From Oxalobacteraceae bacterium OTU3CINTB1 (lineage in GTDB: Bacteria > Pseudomonadota > Gammaproteobacteria > Burkholderiales > Burkholderiaceae_D), in contig CP099652.1 in NCBI GenBank assembly GCA_024123955.1, positions 4,898,001 to 4,962,000 on the forward strand: a DNA stretch of 64,000 nucleotides. The letters are read 5' to 3'. Below are positions 27,771 through 39,500 of this stretch, piece after piece. The position numbers and the translations under genes were made by a program. Every line of letters starts with the position of its first letter. Position 1 is the first letter of the stretch. Below the pieces are notes generated by a model that made no database searches, was not told the DNA's origin, and saw only the letters and a program-made list of their open reading frames with translations.

Positions 27771-28094
27771 ATGAAACCGCAACTGGTCACAGTCCAACAA
27801 GGCCTGGCAGAATACCGTTTGACCCAGGACCACCCGCTGCGCATCGCCAACGCGGCCGGCCAGCAGATCGAATGCCTGGACGGCACGGCCTGGATCACCG
27901 CCTATGGCGAGCACACCGATTTCATGCTGCGCCGGGGGCTGACGTTCGAAGTGCCGAACGACGGCCTGATACTGATCGAGGCGGCCGGCACGGGTGTGGT
28001 GCGCATCCGCCTGCCGGCGGAAACGGCGGCGCCGGTGGGCTGGCGGGGCTTGCAAAACAAATTTGCCACAGTCCTTTCCGGTCTGCATCTGTAG
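27771..28094 (+). CDS. DUF2917 family small protein
   Basis: A 107-residue protein matching the DUF2917 pattern: LDHPLRI-like start followed by IECLDGTAWITAYGEHTDFMLRRG and ending in a beta-strand stretch (VVRIRLP). The fold is probably a small beta-barrel similar to cupins; no enzyme activity is known. A GGAG site precedes ATG 27771. It is divergently placed to the MocR-type regulator, with about 175 bases between the starts, so it is a candidate target of that regulator. That link is inference from position. Confidence 0.75.
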   Translation: MKPQLVTVQQGLAEYRLTQDHPLRIANAAGQQIECLDGTAWITAYGEHTDFMLRRGLTFEVPNDGLILIEAAGTGVVRIRLPAETAAPVGWRGLQNKFATVLSGLHL

Positions 28095-28180
28095 GATTTC
28101 ACCTACGCAACTAATCGTGCGCCATGCACTCCTCGATAATATGTACAATGCGTCAACAATACAGCCCCGAGGAGAATAAT

Positions 28181-28597
28181 TTGAAAAACCAATATCTGAA
28201 GATGGGCGCGATGAGCGCATTGATGGTTCTGGCCGCAGGTTGCTCGACGCTCGGTGGCGGTCCGCCAGCCGACGAAGCGCCGCCACCGGCCAACCCGAAC
28301 TTCGCCGCCGAAATGGACAAGTTCAACAAGCAGTTCCCGAACGACAAGGCGACCAAGTACGAAGAGGTTTCGCTGAACTACAACAACGCGAAAAAGCTGG
28401 ACGAGAAAGGCAATTGCCATGACCTGTCCAAGTATCCGGTTGTGATCGTGCTGACCCTGGATGCGTCCGGCAAAGTCACGAAGAGCACCACCGACGTCGA
28501 GAACCGCAAAGCGGCGTGCTTCCGCGACGCGTACGCCGGCGTGCAGCTGCCAGCGCCACCGTTCGCACCGTACTACAAGCCGATCAAACTGCGTTAA
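28181..28597 (+). CDS. small outer-envelope lipoprotein, unknown function
   Basis: A 138-residue lipoprotein. TTG 28181 is chosen as start because GAGGAG lies nine bases before it; an ATG further upstream is in frame but has no site. The signal ends in LAAGC with Cys about residue 20. The mature part has a Pro-rich linker (PPADEAPPPANPN) and a globular domain with KNxNCHDLSKYPVVIVLTLDASGKV, resembling a TonB C-terminal-like (energy transducer) strand, where a Cys pair (near NCHDL and KAACFRD) could form a disulfide. Family not recognised with certainty. Confidence 0.75.
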   Translation: MKNQYLKMGAMSALMVLAAGCSTLGGGPPADEAPPPANPNFAAEMDKFNKQFPNDKATKYEEVSLNYNNAKKLDEKGNCHDLSKYPVVIVLTLDASGKVTKSTTDVENRKAACFRDAYAGVQLPAPPFAPYYKPIKLR

Positions 28598-28614
28598 TCT
28601 GATCGCAACTTAGC

Positions 28615-29454
28615 TCAAGCCGCCGCGTCTTCGCCGGCGGCTTCTTCTTTTGCGGCCGGCTTTTCCAGCCATTCCAGCACCACTTCGTTGAACCGTTCCG
28701 GGTCGCGCACCATCGGCCAGTGATCGGTGTTCATCGCCACCACCTTACATCCCTCTTTCGCCGCCAGCTTCTCGCACCACTGCCTCGAATGGAACATGAA
28801 CGGCTTGCGCATGCCATAGATAAACAGCATCGGCACCTTGGGGAAGAACGGCACCAGCGACCGGTACGATCCCGCCGCGCCCGCCGTCAGGATGTAATAT
28901 GGGAAATTCATCGCCGAGCTGATGTACTGTTTCGGCGCCGGCACCTTCATCGCGTTGACCATCCCGCGCGTGATCATGTTGCCGATCGGCCCGCCGACGG
29001 CCCATGCCAGCGACAGGATGTTCTGGTAGCCGCTGACCATCAGCTTCTGCCCGAAACTGCGCGAACGGTCGGTCGCGTCCGAATTGGCGTCGCCGATATC
29101 GACGCCGATGATGGCCGACACCAGCCCCTTGTTGCGCATATAAAACTCGTAGCCGAACACGCAGCCCCAGTCGTGCAGCATCAAGGTCACCTTTTGCTTC
29201 TGGTTGACGGCGGCGACGATGTGCAACAGGATGCGCATCGTCGCGTCGAGCGAATACGCGCGGCGCGGCTTGCCCAGATCGAAGCCGGGCAAGGTGAAGC
29301 GCACGCAGCGATAGCGACTCTTGAGCTCCTCGACCTGCGCGTCCCACAGCCGGTACGTGTCCGGCCAGCCGTGGATCATGACGATCGTCTCGGAACCCTC
29401 CACCCCGCCTTCGATGTACACGTCGATGTCGTCGACAACGATCACTTGCTGCAT
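28615..29454 (-). CDS. alpha/beta hydrolase of the haloalkane dehalogenase / epoxide hydrolase type
   Basis: A 279-residue cytoplasmic hydrolase. IHGWPDTYRLWD (about 27-38) is the oxyanion-hole loop and LHDWGCVFG has Asp95 as nucleophile; a His is found in MNTDHWPMVRDPERF near the C-terminus. Nucleophile Asp and HGWP favour the dehalogenase/epoxide-hydrolase branch over Ser esterases. The C-terminus ends in an Ala/Glu-rich tail whose coding sequence forms a GC hairpin (28618-28645). AAGGA lies five bases before ATG. The start is nine bases before the rarA stop, so it follows rarA in one transcript. Confidence 0.85.
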   Translation of the reverse strand: MQQVIVVDDIDVYIEGGVEGSETIVMIHGWPDTYRLWDAQVEELKSRYRCVRFTLPGFDLGKPRRAYSLDATMRILLHIVAAVNQKQKVTLMLHDWGCVFGYEFYMRNKGLVSAIIGVDIGDANSDATDRSRSFGQKLMVSGYQNILSLAWAVGGPIGNMITRGMVNAMKVPAPKQYISSAMNFPYYILTAGAAGSYRSLVPFFPKVPMLFIYGMRKPFMFHSRQWCEKLAAKEGCKVVAMNTDHWPMVRDPERFNEVVLEWLEKPAAKEEAAGEDAAA

Positions 29455-29463
29455 GCTGTTCCT

Positions 29464-30768
29464 TTAGTGTTTACCGGCGTCTTCATCGAGCTTGCGCAGG
29501 AAGGCCATCTTGTCTGCGATCTTGCTCTCCATGCCGCGCGGCACCGGCTGATACCAGCCCGGCTCGCGCATATCGTCCGGGAAGTAGGTTTCGCCGGCCG
29601 CGTAGGCGTGCGGTTCGTCATGGGCGTAGCGGTACTCGTGACCGTAGCCCAGTTCCTTCATCAGCTTGGTCGGCGCGTTGCGCAGGTGCACCGGCACTTC
29701 GCGCGACTTGTCCTTTTTCACGAACGCCATGGCCTGGTTGAAGGCGTTGTAGCCGGCGTTGCTCTTGGCGGCGATGGCCAGGTATATCACCGCCTGGCCC
29801 AGCGCTAGCTCCCCTTCCGGCGAACCGAGCCGCTCGAACGTGGCGGCGGCGTCGTTGGCCAGCTGCATGGCGCGCGGATCGGCCAGGCCGATGTCCTCCC
29901 ACGCCATGCGCACGATGCGGCGCGACAGGTATTTGGCGTCGGCGCCGCCGTCGAGCATGCGGCACAGCCAGTACAGCGCCGCGTCCGGATTGGAGCCGCG
30001 CACCGACTTGTGCAGCGCCGAGATCTGGTCGTAGAAATTGTCGCCGCCCTTGTCGAAGCGGCGCGCGTTCAGGGTCAGCGCGTTCTGGATGAATTCGCTG
30101 GTGACCTTGTTGGTCTTGGCGGCGTTGGCCGCCGTGCTGGTCTGCTCGAGCAGGTTGAGCAGGCGGCGGCCGTCGCCATCGGCATAGCCGATCAAGGTAT
30201 CGATCGCCGCGTCGTCGAACTCCAGATGCGCCAGCACCTTGGCGCGCGCCTTGGCCACCAGCTGCTTGAGCTCGTCCTCGTTGAACGATTGCAGCACGTA
30301 CACCTGCGCCCGCGACAGCAGCGCCGAGTTGACCTCGAACGAGGGATTCTCGGTCGTCGCGCCGATCAACGTGACCAGGCCGGACTCCGCGTACGGCAAC
30401 AGCGCGTCCTGCTGCGACTTGTTGAAACGGTGGATCTCGTCGACGAACAGGATGGTGTGCTTGCCCATCGTCAGATTCTGCTGCGCCTGCTCCATCGCGG
30501 CCCGGATGTCCTTCACGCCGGAGAACACGGCCGACAAGGCGATGAACTCGCACTCGAAGGCGTTGGCGGTCAACCGCGCCAGGGTGGTCTTGCCGACACC
30601 GGGCGGGCCCCACAGTATCATCGAATGCGGCTGGCCCGACTCGAACGCCAGGCGCAGCGGCTTGCCCGGCCCCAGCAGGTGGTGCTGGCCGATGACATCG
30701 TCGAGCGTCTTGGGCCGCAGGGCTTCGGCAAGCGGCTGGCGCGGTTCTGTTGCAAATAGGTCAGCCAT
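29464..30768 (-). CDS. rarA: replication-associated recombination ATPase RarA/MgsA
   Basis: A 434-residue AAA+ ATPase of the clamp-loader relatives. Walker A GPPGVGKTT has Lys60, Walker B FVDEIHRF has Asp110-Glu111, and the C-terminal helical/tetramer domain (ISALHKSVRGSNPDAALYWL) is complete. RarA acts at stalled forks and works with SSB and RecA. Length matches the family. It is followed by the alpha/beta hydrolase gene in the same direction, and it follows lolA, with a terminator in between, as is common in beta- and gammaproteobacteria. Confidence 0.96.
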   Translation of the reverse strand: MADLFATEPRQPLAEALRPKTLDDVIGQHHLLGPGKPLRLAFESGQPHSMILWGPPGVGKTTLARLTANAFECEFIALSAVFSGVKDIRAAMEQAQQNLTMGKHTILFVDEIHRFNKSQQDALLPYAESGLVTLIGATTENPSFEVNSALLSRAQVYVLQSFNEDELKQLVAKARAKVLAHLEFDDAAIDTLIGYADGDGRRLLNLLEQTSTAANAAKTNKVTSEFIQNALTLNARRFDKGGDNFYDQISALHKSVRGSNPDAALYWLCRMLDGGADAKYLSRRIVRMAWEDIGLADPRAMQLANDAAATFERLGSPEGELALGQAVIYLAIAAKSNAGYNAFNQAMAFVKKDKSREVPVHLRNAPTKLMKELGYGHEYRYAHDEPHAYAAGETYFPDDMREPGWYQPVPRGMESKIADKMAFLRKLDEDAGKH

Positions 30769-30781
30769 AGTGTCTCAGAAT

Positions 30782-30814
30782 GGAAAAACGCCGCAGCGTC
30801 GCAGCTGCGGCGTT
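30782..30814 (-). terminator. Rho-independent terminator after lolA
   Basis: Stem aacgccgcagc / gctgcggcgtt (30787-30797 and 30804-30814), six-base loop, T-run on the minus strand. It sits between the lolA stop and the rarA start, so rarA is likely to be expressed from its own promoter or by read-through. Confidence 0.85.
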
Positions 30815-30833
30815 ATATCCGATACTTTAATCT

Positions 30834-31466
30834 TTAATTATTGAACACGTCCGCGCCCTTCGGCATGACGAATTTAAAACTCGTCGCAGTCAGCGCGGGA
30901 TTTTTCTCGAATTTGCTGAACGTCAGCAGCGAGGTCTGACCGAACGAATCCTTCAGTTCCATCGCTTGCGGCAAGCCGTCGCGCAGGCCGATGGTGATTT
31001 GCTCGAAGCTGGTGTCCTTGGCTTTCGGCACGGCCTTGAGCCATTCCATGCCATCCTTCGTGCCCGCTTCCGACAAGGTGAAGTTCTTTTCCAGATCGTT
31101 GCTGCCGAACAGGATCGCGGCCGGCGACGAGCCCAGCGCGTTGCCCAGCTGTTTGACGGTGACCTGGTTCAAATCCTTGTCGAAGACGTACAGCTTTTCG
31201 CCGTCGGCCTGCAGCACCTGGTCGTAGGGTTTCACATACGTCCAGATGAACTTGCCAGGACGGGCGAACAGGAAGGTGCCGCTCGACGGCGGCGTCGGCT
31301 TGGCGGCCTCGCCGCTGGTGTTCTTGACCTGGCGCTGGGTGAACTCGCCCTTGGCCGCCTTGGTCGAACCGACAAAGGTCTTGAACTGGTCCAGCGCCGT
31401 GGCGCCGGCCGCGCCCGCCAACAGCAAACCCGCCGTCAGTACCGCTACGTTTTTCAAATACTTCAT
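30834..31466 (-). CDS. lolA: outer-membrane lipoprotein carrier LolA
   Basis: A 210-residue periplasmic protein with a signal peptide (about 1-25). LolA takes lipoproteins from LolCDE and hands them to LolB. The family pattern is seen in FTQRQVKNTSG, GTFLFARPGKFIWTY and the ending VTATSFKFVMPKGADVF. Length and the position between ftsK and rarA (here ftsK-lolA-rarA) are the classical ones. The start is 18 bases after the ftsK stop, so ftsK and lolA are co-transcribed. A clear terminator follows. Confidence 0.96.
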   Translation of the reverse strand: MKYLKNVAVLTAGLLLAGAAGATALDQFKTFVGSTKAAKGEFTQRQVKNTSGEAAKPTPPSSGTFLFARPGKFIWTYVKPYDQVLQADGEKLYVFDKDLNQVTVKQLGNALGSSPAAILFGSNDLEKNFTLSEAGTKDGMEWLKAVPKAKDTSFEQITIGLRDGLPQAMELKDSFGQTSLLTFSKFEKNPALTATSFKFVMPKGADVFNN

Positions 31467-31484
31467 ACGTTATCTATTCCTTGG

Positions 31485-33866
31485 TTATTCAGCACTGGCG
31501 GCGGGCGCCAGGATCTCGCGGTTGCCGTTCGACTGCATCGGCGACACGACGCCGCTATTTTCCATCTGTTCCAGCAAACGCGCCGCCCGGTTATAGCCGA
31601 TGCGCAAATGGCGCTGCACCAGCGAAATCGAGGCGCGGCGGTTTTTCAGCACCACCTGCACGGCCTGGTCGTACATCGGATCGGCTTCGCCGCCGCCCTC
31701 GCCGGCTGCCGCGCCGTCCGCGCCGCCCTCGCCTTCCAGCGTGCCGCCTTCGAGGATGCCGTCGATATAGTTCGGCTCGCCCGTGGTCTTCAAGTGTTTG
31801 ACCACGCGGTGCACCTCGTCATCGGACACAAACGCGCCGTGGACACGCACCGGCAATCCCGTCCCCGGGGGCATGTACAACATGTCGCCCATGCCCAGCA
31901 GCGCCTCCGCGCCCATCTGGTCCAGAATGGTGCGCGAGTCGATCTTCGACGACACCTGGAACGCGATACGGGTCGGGATGTTCGCCTTGATCAGGCCGGT
32001 AATCACATCCACAGATGGACGCTGCGTCGCCAGAATCAAGTGCAAACCGGCCGCACGGGCTTTTTGCGCGATACGGGCAATCAATTCCTCGACCTTTTTG
32101 CCGACGACCATCATCAGGTCGGCCAGCTCGTCGATGATGATGACGATGGTCGGCAGTTTTTCCAGCGGCTCGGGCGAGTCGGGCGTGATGCTGAACGGAT
32201 TCGGGATCAGCTCCTCGCGCTTTTTGGCCTCGGCGATTTTGGCGTTGTAGCCGGCCAGGTTACGCACGCCCAGCTTGGACATCAGCTTGTAGCGCCGCTC
32301 CATCTCGTTCACCGCCCAGTTCAGCGCGTGGCCGGCCTGGCGCATGTCGGTCACGACCGGCGCCAGCAGGTGCGGAATGCCTTCGTAGACCGACATCTCC
32401 AGCATCTTCGGATCGATCAGGATCATACGCACGTCGGCCGGATCGGACTTGTACAGCAGCGACAGGATGGTGGCGTTGATACCCACCGATTTACCGGAAC
32501 CGGTGGTACCGGCCACCAGCAAGTGCGGCATCTTGGCCAGGTCTGCCACCACCGGCTTGCCGGCGATGTCCTTGCCCAGCGCTACGGTCAGCGGCGACGG
32601 ATTGTCGTTGTAGACCTTGGAACCGACGATCTCGCTCAGGCGCACGATCTGGCGCTTGGCGTTCGGCAACTCCAGCGCCATGTAATTCTTGCCGGGGATG
32701 GTTTCGACCACGCGAATCGACGTCAGCGACAGCGAACGCGCCAAATCGCGCGCCAGGCCGACGATCTGGCTGCCCTTGACGCCGGTGGCCGGCTCGATCT
32801 CGTACCGCGTGACCACCGGACCCGGATAGGCCGCCACGACCTTGGCTTCGACGCCGAAGTCCGACAGCTTTTTCTCGATCAGGCGGCTGGTGAATTCCAA
32901 GGTTTCGATGGGTACGGTTTCCAGCACCTCGGCGGCCTCGTCCAGCAGCGACAGGGCCGGCAGCTGGCTGTCGCCGCTCAAATCCTGGAACAGCACGGCC
33001 TGGCGTTCCTTCTCGACGCGCTCGGACTTGACCACCGCGACCACCTGCGGCTCGATCTTGACCGGCGCCGACACCACGTGCTTTTCCACATGCTTGGCGC
33101 GCTCGATGACGACCACTTCCTCGCGCTTGACGGCGGCCACTTCGCCCTGGCGGCGGTCTTCGCGGTACTGGTAGCGCTGGATGAACCATTCGATACCGGT
33201 CTCGATCGTGTAACCGATGCGCTCGGCCACGGCCAGCCACGATACATGGAAGAACAGGCTGAAACCCAGGCCGAACAGCAGCAGCAGCAGCAAGGTGGCG
33301 CCGGTGAAGCCGAACGCCACATGGGCGGAGTGCCCGATCAGCTCGCCCAGCACGCCGCCCGGCGCGCGCGGCAACTCCGCGTGCAGCGAGTACATGCGCA
33401 GATATTCGAGTCCGACGCTGCCGGCGAACAGGAGCAGGAAGCCGATGCCGCGTATCAGCCCCTCCTGCGCGTGCTCGGGGTCGGCTTCCTTGGACATCAC
33501 GTATTTTTGGGTCAGCTGGCGGTAGCCGTTCCAGACCAGGCGCAGCAGGCAAAACGCCCACCACCAGGCGGAAATGCCGAAGATGTACAGCAACAGGTCG
33601 GACAGCCAGGCGCCGGCGCGGCCACCCAGGTTGGTCACTTTGGGAACCAGCGTTTCGTGCGACCAGCCCGGGTCCATTTTGTTGTAGCTGGCCAGTATCA
33701 GGACGAAATACAGGCCCAGCACCGCCAGCGCGAGCCAGCGCGCCTCCGACAGCAGCCGCACCAGCCGGTTCGGCAGCGGTTGGCGCATGGTCGGGGTGCG
33801 TGTATAGCCCGGCGAGGAGGAAGTTGCAGCTTTTGGCACTCGCTCCTGAACTTTTTTACTGCTCAT
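31485..33866 (-). CDS. ftsK: DNA translocase FtsK
   Basis: A 793-residue septal DNA pump. The N-terminus has four membrane helices (about 45-200) for anchoring at the division septum, followed by a short linker with Val/Glu-rich repeats, then the motor with Walker [14 protein letters not shown] near residue 455 and a C-terminal gamma winged helix ([22 protein letters not shown]) that reads KOPS sites. It drives chromosome dimer resolution at dif with XerCD. The linker is short compared with E. coli FtsK (1329 residues), as is usual in this group. It starts divergently from trxB. Confidence 0.97.
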   Translation of the reverse strand: MSSKKVQERVPKAATSSSPGYTRTPTMRQPLPNRLVRLLSEARWLALAVLGLYFVLILASYNKMDPGWSHETLVPKVTNLGGRAGAWLSDLLLYIFGISAWWWAFCLLRLVWNGYRQLTQKYVMSKEADPEHAQEGLIRGIGFLLLFAGSVGLEYLRMYSLHAELPRAPGGVLGELIGHSAHVAFGFTGATLLLLLLFGLGFSLFFHVSWLAVAERIGYTIETGIEWFIQRYQYREDRRQGEVAAVKREEVVVIERAKHVEKHVVSAPVKIEPQVVAVVKSERVEKERQAVLFQDLSGDSQLPALSLLDEAAEVLETVPIETLEFTSRLIEKKLSDFGVEAKVVAAYPGPVVTRYEIEPATGVKGSQIVGLARDLARSLSLTSIRVVETIPGKNYMALELPNAKRQIVRLSEIVGSKVYNDNPSPLTVALGKDIAGKPVVADLAKMPHLLVAGTTGSGKSVGINATILSLLYKSDPADVRMILIDPKMLEMSVYEGIPHLLAPVVTDMRQAGHALNWAVNEMERRYKLMSKLGVRNLAGYNAKIAEAKKREELIPNPFSITPDSPEPLEKLPTIVIIIDELADLMMVVGKKVEELIARIAQKARAAGLHLILATQRPSVDVITGLIKANIPTRIAFQVSSKIDSRTILDQMGAEALLGMGDMLYMPPGTGLPVRVHGAFVSDDEVHRVVKHLKTTGEPNYIDGILEGGTLEGEGGADGAAAGEGGGEADPMYDQAVQVVLKNRRASISLVQRHLRIGYNRAARLLEQMENSGVVSPMQSNGNREILAPAASAE

Positions 33867-33976
33867 AGGTATTAAGGTGTTGCAACGTTAGCGAGGGGGA
33901 AATATTCATATATGGGTATTTTACGGCAAAGCAGCATCAACCGGCCCGACGATTCATCCTCCGCGCCTGCTTGCAC

Positions 33977-35031
<1,055 letters not shown>

Positions 35032-35033
35032 CT

Positions 35034-35705
35034 GTGGGACTGAAAGACTTCGCCGACCTGAAATCCCTGGCCAAACAGCTCAAGGAACAGGCGGAGACGC
35101 GCGCGGCCGCCGAGGCCGAGCGCGTCAAACGGGAAAAAGTACAAGCGGTGGAGGCGAATATCTTCCAATCCAGCGTGGGCGGCGTCAAGCGCATGCCCGT
35201 GTCGGACCGCTACGTGCCGGCGCTGCCGAAATCGGCCGGCACGGCCGCCGCGCCGGCGCGCAAGCTGACGCAGGCGGAGGACGACGCGGCCGTGCTGCGC
35301 GAGTCGCTGTCGGACCTGTTTGAAGTCGATCATTATCTGGAAGAAGACCCGGCGCTCAATTACGCGGCGCCGGGTGTCGGGCCGGACATCGTCAAAAAGA
35401 TGCGCAAGGGCCACTGGCCGGTGCAGGACGAGTTGGACCTGCACGGCTTGCGCCGCGACGCCGCGCGCGACGCCATCGGCGATTTCCTGCGCAAGTCGGC
35501 GATGCGCAACCATCGCTGCGTGTGCGTGATCCATGGGCGCGGCTTCGGTTCGAAGAGCCAGGAGCCGGTGCTCAAGTCGATGGTGCATAGCTGGCTGGTG
35601 CAGAAGGAGGAAGTGGTCGCCTTCTGCCAGGCGCGTCCGTCCGAAGGCGGCGAAGGCGCGTTGATTGTGCTGCTGCGCGCTGCCTTGCGGCCTGAGCGTC
35701 TGTAA
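35034..35705 (+). CDS. Smr-domain protein (MutS2-type nuclease domain)
   Basis: A 223-residue protein whose C-terminal about 90 residues are an Smr domain: LDLHGLRRDAARDAI with the LDxH metal site and IHGRGFGSKS with the HGxG motif, followed by PSEGGEGALIVLLR. Such single-domain proteins (SmrA/SmrB relatives) cleave DNA or, in SmrB, mRNA at collided ribosomes. The N-terminal about 100 residues are charged and probably helical. GTG 35034 is chosen because AGGAG lies five bases before it, two bases after the trxB stop, so the two are translationally coupled. Confidence 0.9.
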   Translation: MGLKDFADLKSLAKQLKEQAETRAAAEAERVKREKVQAVEANIFQSSVGGVKRMPVSDRYVPALPKSAGTAAAPARKLTQAEDDAAVLRESLSDLFEVDHYLEEDPALNYAAPGVGPDIVKKMRKGHWPVQDELDLHGLRRDAARDAIGDFLRKSAMRNHRCVCVIHGRGFGSKSQEPVLKSMVHSWLVQKEEVVAFCQARPSEGGEGALIVLLRAALRPERL

Positions 35706-35789
35706 AGACCCGACCGGGCTCATCTCGCCCACACCAAATTGTTGCGGCATGTTAACCTACGGACATTCCCACTTTGTCCGCATGCCTAC

Positions 35790-36419
35790 ATGAAGCCCGT
35801 CCCCGTCCACGATTCCCTGATCATCATCATCGAAATCGTGGCGATCCTGGTCGGCGCCTTCTCCGGCTTCGTCGAAGCGCGCCGCAAGCGCATGGACCTG
35901 GTCGGCGTCTTCACCGTCGCCTTCATCACCGCCTTCGGCGGCGGCACCCTGCGCGACATCCTGCTCGACCGACGGCCGCTGTTCTGGGTCATGCACCAGG
36001 AATACGCCATCCTCATCTTCGTGCTGGCGCTGATCGCCGTGCCGCTGATGCGCACCCTGCGCCAGATTCTCTCCGAACGCCTGATCGTCATCGCCGATGC
36101 CATCGGCCTCGGCCTGTTTGCCGTGGCCGGCGTGTCGCAGGCGCAGGCCGCTGGCATGCCGCTCTTCATCGCCTCGATGATGGGCGTGATCACCGGCATC
36201 TTCGGCGGCGTGCTGCGCGACATCGTCTGCAACGAGGTGCCGATGGTGTTCCGCGACGGCAAACCCTATGCGATCTGCGCCTTCTTCGGCTGCTGGATGT
36301 ATATCGGCCTGCAGTACACCGGCGTCAGCGACGACTACGCGCTGTGGGTCAGCGCCACCTTCATCACCACCTTGCGCCTGGTGACGTGGAAGTTCGACTT
36401 GCGCATCGGACGTCACTAA
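35790..36419 (+). CDS. TRIC / UPF0126 membrane channel
   Basis: A 209-residue membrane protein with seven hydrophobic helices built from two related halves. The repeats show FGGGTLRDILLDRRPLFW (first half) and FGGVLRDIVCNEVPMVF (second half), the classical TRIC signature. Prokaryotic TRIC channels conduct K+ or other cations and are trimers. The start at 35790 is chosen since MKPVPVHDSL begins just before the first helix; a longer frame exists upstream. It is in the same direction as the Smr gene, but with 84 bases between, so a separate promoter is possible. Confidence 0.9.
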   Translation: MKPVPVHDSLIIIIEIVAILVGAFSGFVEARRKRMDLVGVFTVAFITAFGGGTLRDILLDRRPLFWVMHQEYAILIFVLALIAVPLMRTLRQILSERLIVIADAIGLGLFAVAGVSQAQAAGMPLFIASMMGVITGIFGGVLRDIVCNEVPMVFRDGKPYAICAFFGCWMYIGLQYTGVSDDYALWVSATFITTLRLVTWKFDLRIGRH

Positions 36420-36463
36420 CCTGCCGTCCGACAACCGACAGTCGCCTTGATTCCAACGCCGCA

Positions 36464-36501
36464 ATAAAAAAAATCCCGCGCGGGACGGGCCCGGGCGGGA
36501 T
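36464..36501 (-). terminator. Rho-independent terminator after the TonB receptor
   Basis: Stem atcccgc / gcgggat (36473-36479 and 36495-36501) with GC-rich interior and an A-run on the plus strand, that is a T-run on the minus strand. It ends the 36556-39615 gene. Confidence 0.8.
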
Positions 36502-36555
36502 AAGGATCGCCGGCGTGGAGAACGTCCCCGCCGGCGGATCGAGGATACGAATCGA

Positions 36556-39500
36556 TCAGAACGCGTACGTTGCCTGTACCGTGTAACGCGGGCCGCTCAT
36601 GAAGACCTGGCGGGTGAAGTCGCCCGCGTGCTGCTCCATGATCTGGCGCGTGTACGTGTTCCCCAGGTTGGTCCCGAGGATGCCGACGCGGAACTTGTCC
36701 GTGAAGTCGTAGAAGATCGACGCGTCCACCTGGCCGTAGGCGGCCTGGTACAACGGCAGACCGAAGGCCTGATCGTTGTTGGTCGTCGGGATCAGGTATT
36801 TGTCCGCTGGGGCGGCCGGATTGGTGTTCAGGCCGTTGTTGCCGCGGCTGCCCCACTGGGTCACGCCCAGCAGGTAGCGCGAGCGCCAGTTGTAGGCCAC
36901 GCGCATCGACAAGCCGTGCGCTTCGTACATGAGCGCCAGATTGATCGTATGACGCGACAAGCCCTGCAACGGGGTCTTGCCGAACGCGCGTCCATCGGTA
37001 TCGCAGCCGTTGATGAACAGGTTGAAGTTGGTCGACGCGTCGTTGCCCTGGCACCATGCGTTAAACACCGGGTCTTTCAGCTTGCGCTCGCTCGACACAT
37101 AAGTCCAGCTTGCCTGACTGCCGATGCCGCGCAGCCAGTCCGGCACGAAATCATAGTACTGCTGGTGTGCCAGCTCGAAACCGCGGGCAAAGCCGTTGGC
37201 GCCGTTGACCGGACCGGTGACCACGAAGGTGCGCGGCGTGCCGTTCACGTCGACCGCGTTGTAGCTGTAGTTCTTGGTGGTGATGATGTCCTTGAGGTCC
37301 TTGTTAAAGGCCGAGAAAGTCAACGAACCGGCCTTGGCGAAGTACCACTCGGCGGTCAGGTCGACGTTGGTCGACGTGGTCGGCTTAAGCAGCGGGTTGC
37401 CGTCGCTGGTGCCGCTCAGGCTGGTGCCGTCGAAGCGGATGGCGGTGGTGTTGCCCGCTGCGTCCCGGGTGACGGTCTGGCGGTGCTCGGCGTTGAGCGT
37501 CGTCTGCACCTGGAGCTGGTTGAAGTCCGGACGCGACAGCGACTTGGCCACGGCGAAGCGGAACTGCAGCTGGTCGCTGGCCTTCATGCGAAGATTCAGG
37601 CTTGGCAACCAGTTGTCATAGGAATTATTGACCGACTGCTGTTCCGCAAACGATGCGATGTCGATCAGATTGCCCTGGCCGGTCGGGACCACGCCGGTGC
37701 CGCCGGTCGGAAGGGACGGCCGCGTGAACGAGACATAACCGCTGCCGGCGCCCGTCGTCTTCACGTAACGAATGCCGACGTTGCCGTCGATCGGATACTT
37801 GAGGTTATCCCAGCCGAAGCGCAGCTGCGTGTAGGCGGCACGGGTCTTCTCGGTCTGCGTGTTGTTGGCGGCCGGGTCGTTGAAGCTCGCCGCCTTCCAT
37901 GGATCGCAGGTCGAGCCTTTTTCGGCGCACAACACGTCGTGGTACGAGTGGATCTTGCTCCATTGGTCGGGGAAACCGCGCACGGTCGCCTCGTCGGCGA
38001 ACAGCATCGCCGGCACGTTGTATTTGCCGCCGAAGAAGTTGTCCATCGTCTGCAGCGACGAGCCGCCGGCAAAGCGCGGATCGCTCAGGCGGGCGACGCC
38101 GTTGATCTGCCAGCCTTCCATCCACGGAAAGGTGATCGCCGACCAGTTGTAGAACTTCTGCGCCTTGTGGTTCTCGCCTTCGCGATTGGCCAGGCGCACG
38201 CCGAAGCGGACGTCGCGCAGCACCGGGTGGTCGAACGAATACTTGACGTCCGATTTCCATGCCTTCTGGTTGGCCGAGGCGCGGTCCAGCGCTTCCTGGG
38301 TATAGGCCCAGTAGTAGTTTTTCGGGTCGGCCATGTAGGCGGCCGAACCGAGGCCAAGCTGCGGCACCTTGCCGGTCATGTCCATGGTCTGGTCCGGCAG
38401 GATGAAGCCGGTCGACACGTCGGCGTCGAAGCCTTCGGTGGTCGAGTGCACGTGCTGGAAGTCGTTGGTCCAGGTCAGGTCCGGCGTTACGCGCCATTGG
38501 ACGTTGAGCGAGGTGTCGGCCGTGTCGGACTCACGCGTATTGATACGCTGCGAGCTGTTGAACGGCGAACCTTTATACGTCGGGTTCGAGATCGTGCCGC
38601 TCTGGAAGGCGCCGTTTTTGTCGAACACCGCGTTACTGCTGGCGACCTGCTGGTACCACTTGTCCTCGGACGAGGCCACCACGTGCTCGTCCAGGTCTTC
38701 CTTATAGTGGGTCTTGAAGTAGGTCAGCCCGGCGGTCAAATCCTTGTTCGGCTTCCACTGCAGCGCCGCGTAGTCGCCGCGACGGGTACGGTCGAAGTCC
38801 TGCGAGCGGTAGCCCACGCCCATCGGTATCCACTGCGTCTTGGAGCGGTCGTACAGGGCCGGATCGGTGGAGTTCACGTGCGGGAAGTACGGATCGACAC
38901 CCACGCCGTCCGAGCGGCTCGGGCTCTTTGCCTTGGCAAAATTGACCAGGGCGCCGACTTCGCCGAACGGCGTGTTCCAGCGGTTCGACAGCAGGATGGT
39001 GCTGGTCGGCGAGGGTTTGCCCTCGCGCAGCGTGGAATAGGACTCGGAGAAGCCCGCCGTGCCCTTGAAGCCCTTGTAGTCGAACGGCATCGCGGTGCGC
39101 AGATTGACCAGGCCGGCGATGGCGCCTTCGACCTGCTCGGCGGACGGATTCTTATAGACATCGACGCCGGCCATCAGTTCGGGCGACACGTCGGAGAAAC
39201 CGAGCGAGCGGCCGCCACCGGCGGAGAACGCATCGCGGCCGTTAATTTCCGAACGCACGTAGGTCAGGCCGCGCACGGACACGCCGGAGCCCTCGACCGA
39301 TTGGCGGTTAGGGTCGCCCGCCATGTTGCGGTCGATGGTGACGCCGGCGATACGCTGCAGCACCTCGGTGACCGAACGGTCAGGCAGCTTGCCGATGTCC
39401 TCGGCGACGATCGAATCGACGACCTCGTCGGCGTCCTGCTTGAGTTTTTGCGCCGATTGCAGGGCGGCGCGCTGGCCGCTCACAACGACGACGTTGGGAT

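Noticed and set aside
28618..28645. GC hairpin followed by T-rich sequence at the hydrolase 3' end
   Set aside because: Lies within the coding end of the hydrolase; it could stop the lipoprotein transcript but can equally result from the Ala-rich codons, so it is not called.
30966..33875. 969-codon plus-strand frame opposite lolA and ftsK
   Set aside because: Spans two well-known genes on the other strand and shows no domain; a shadow frame.
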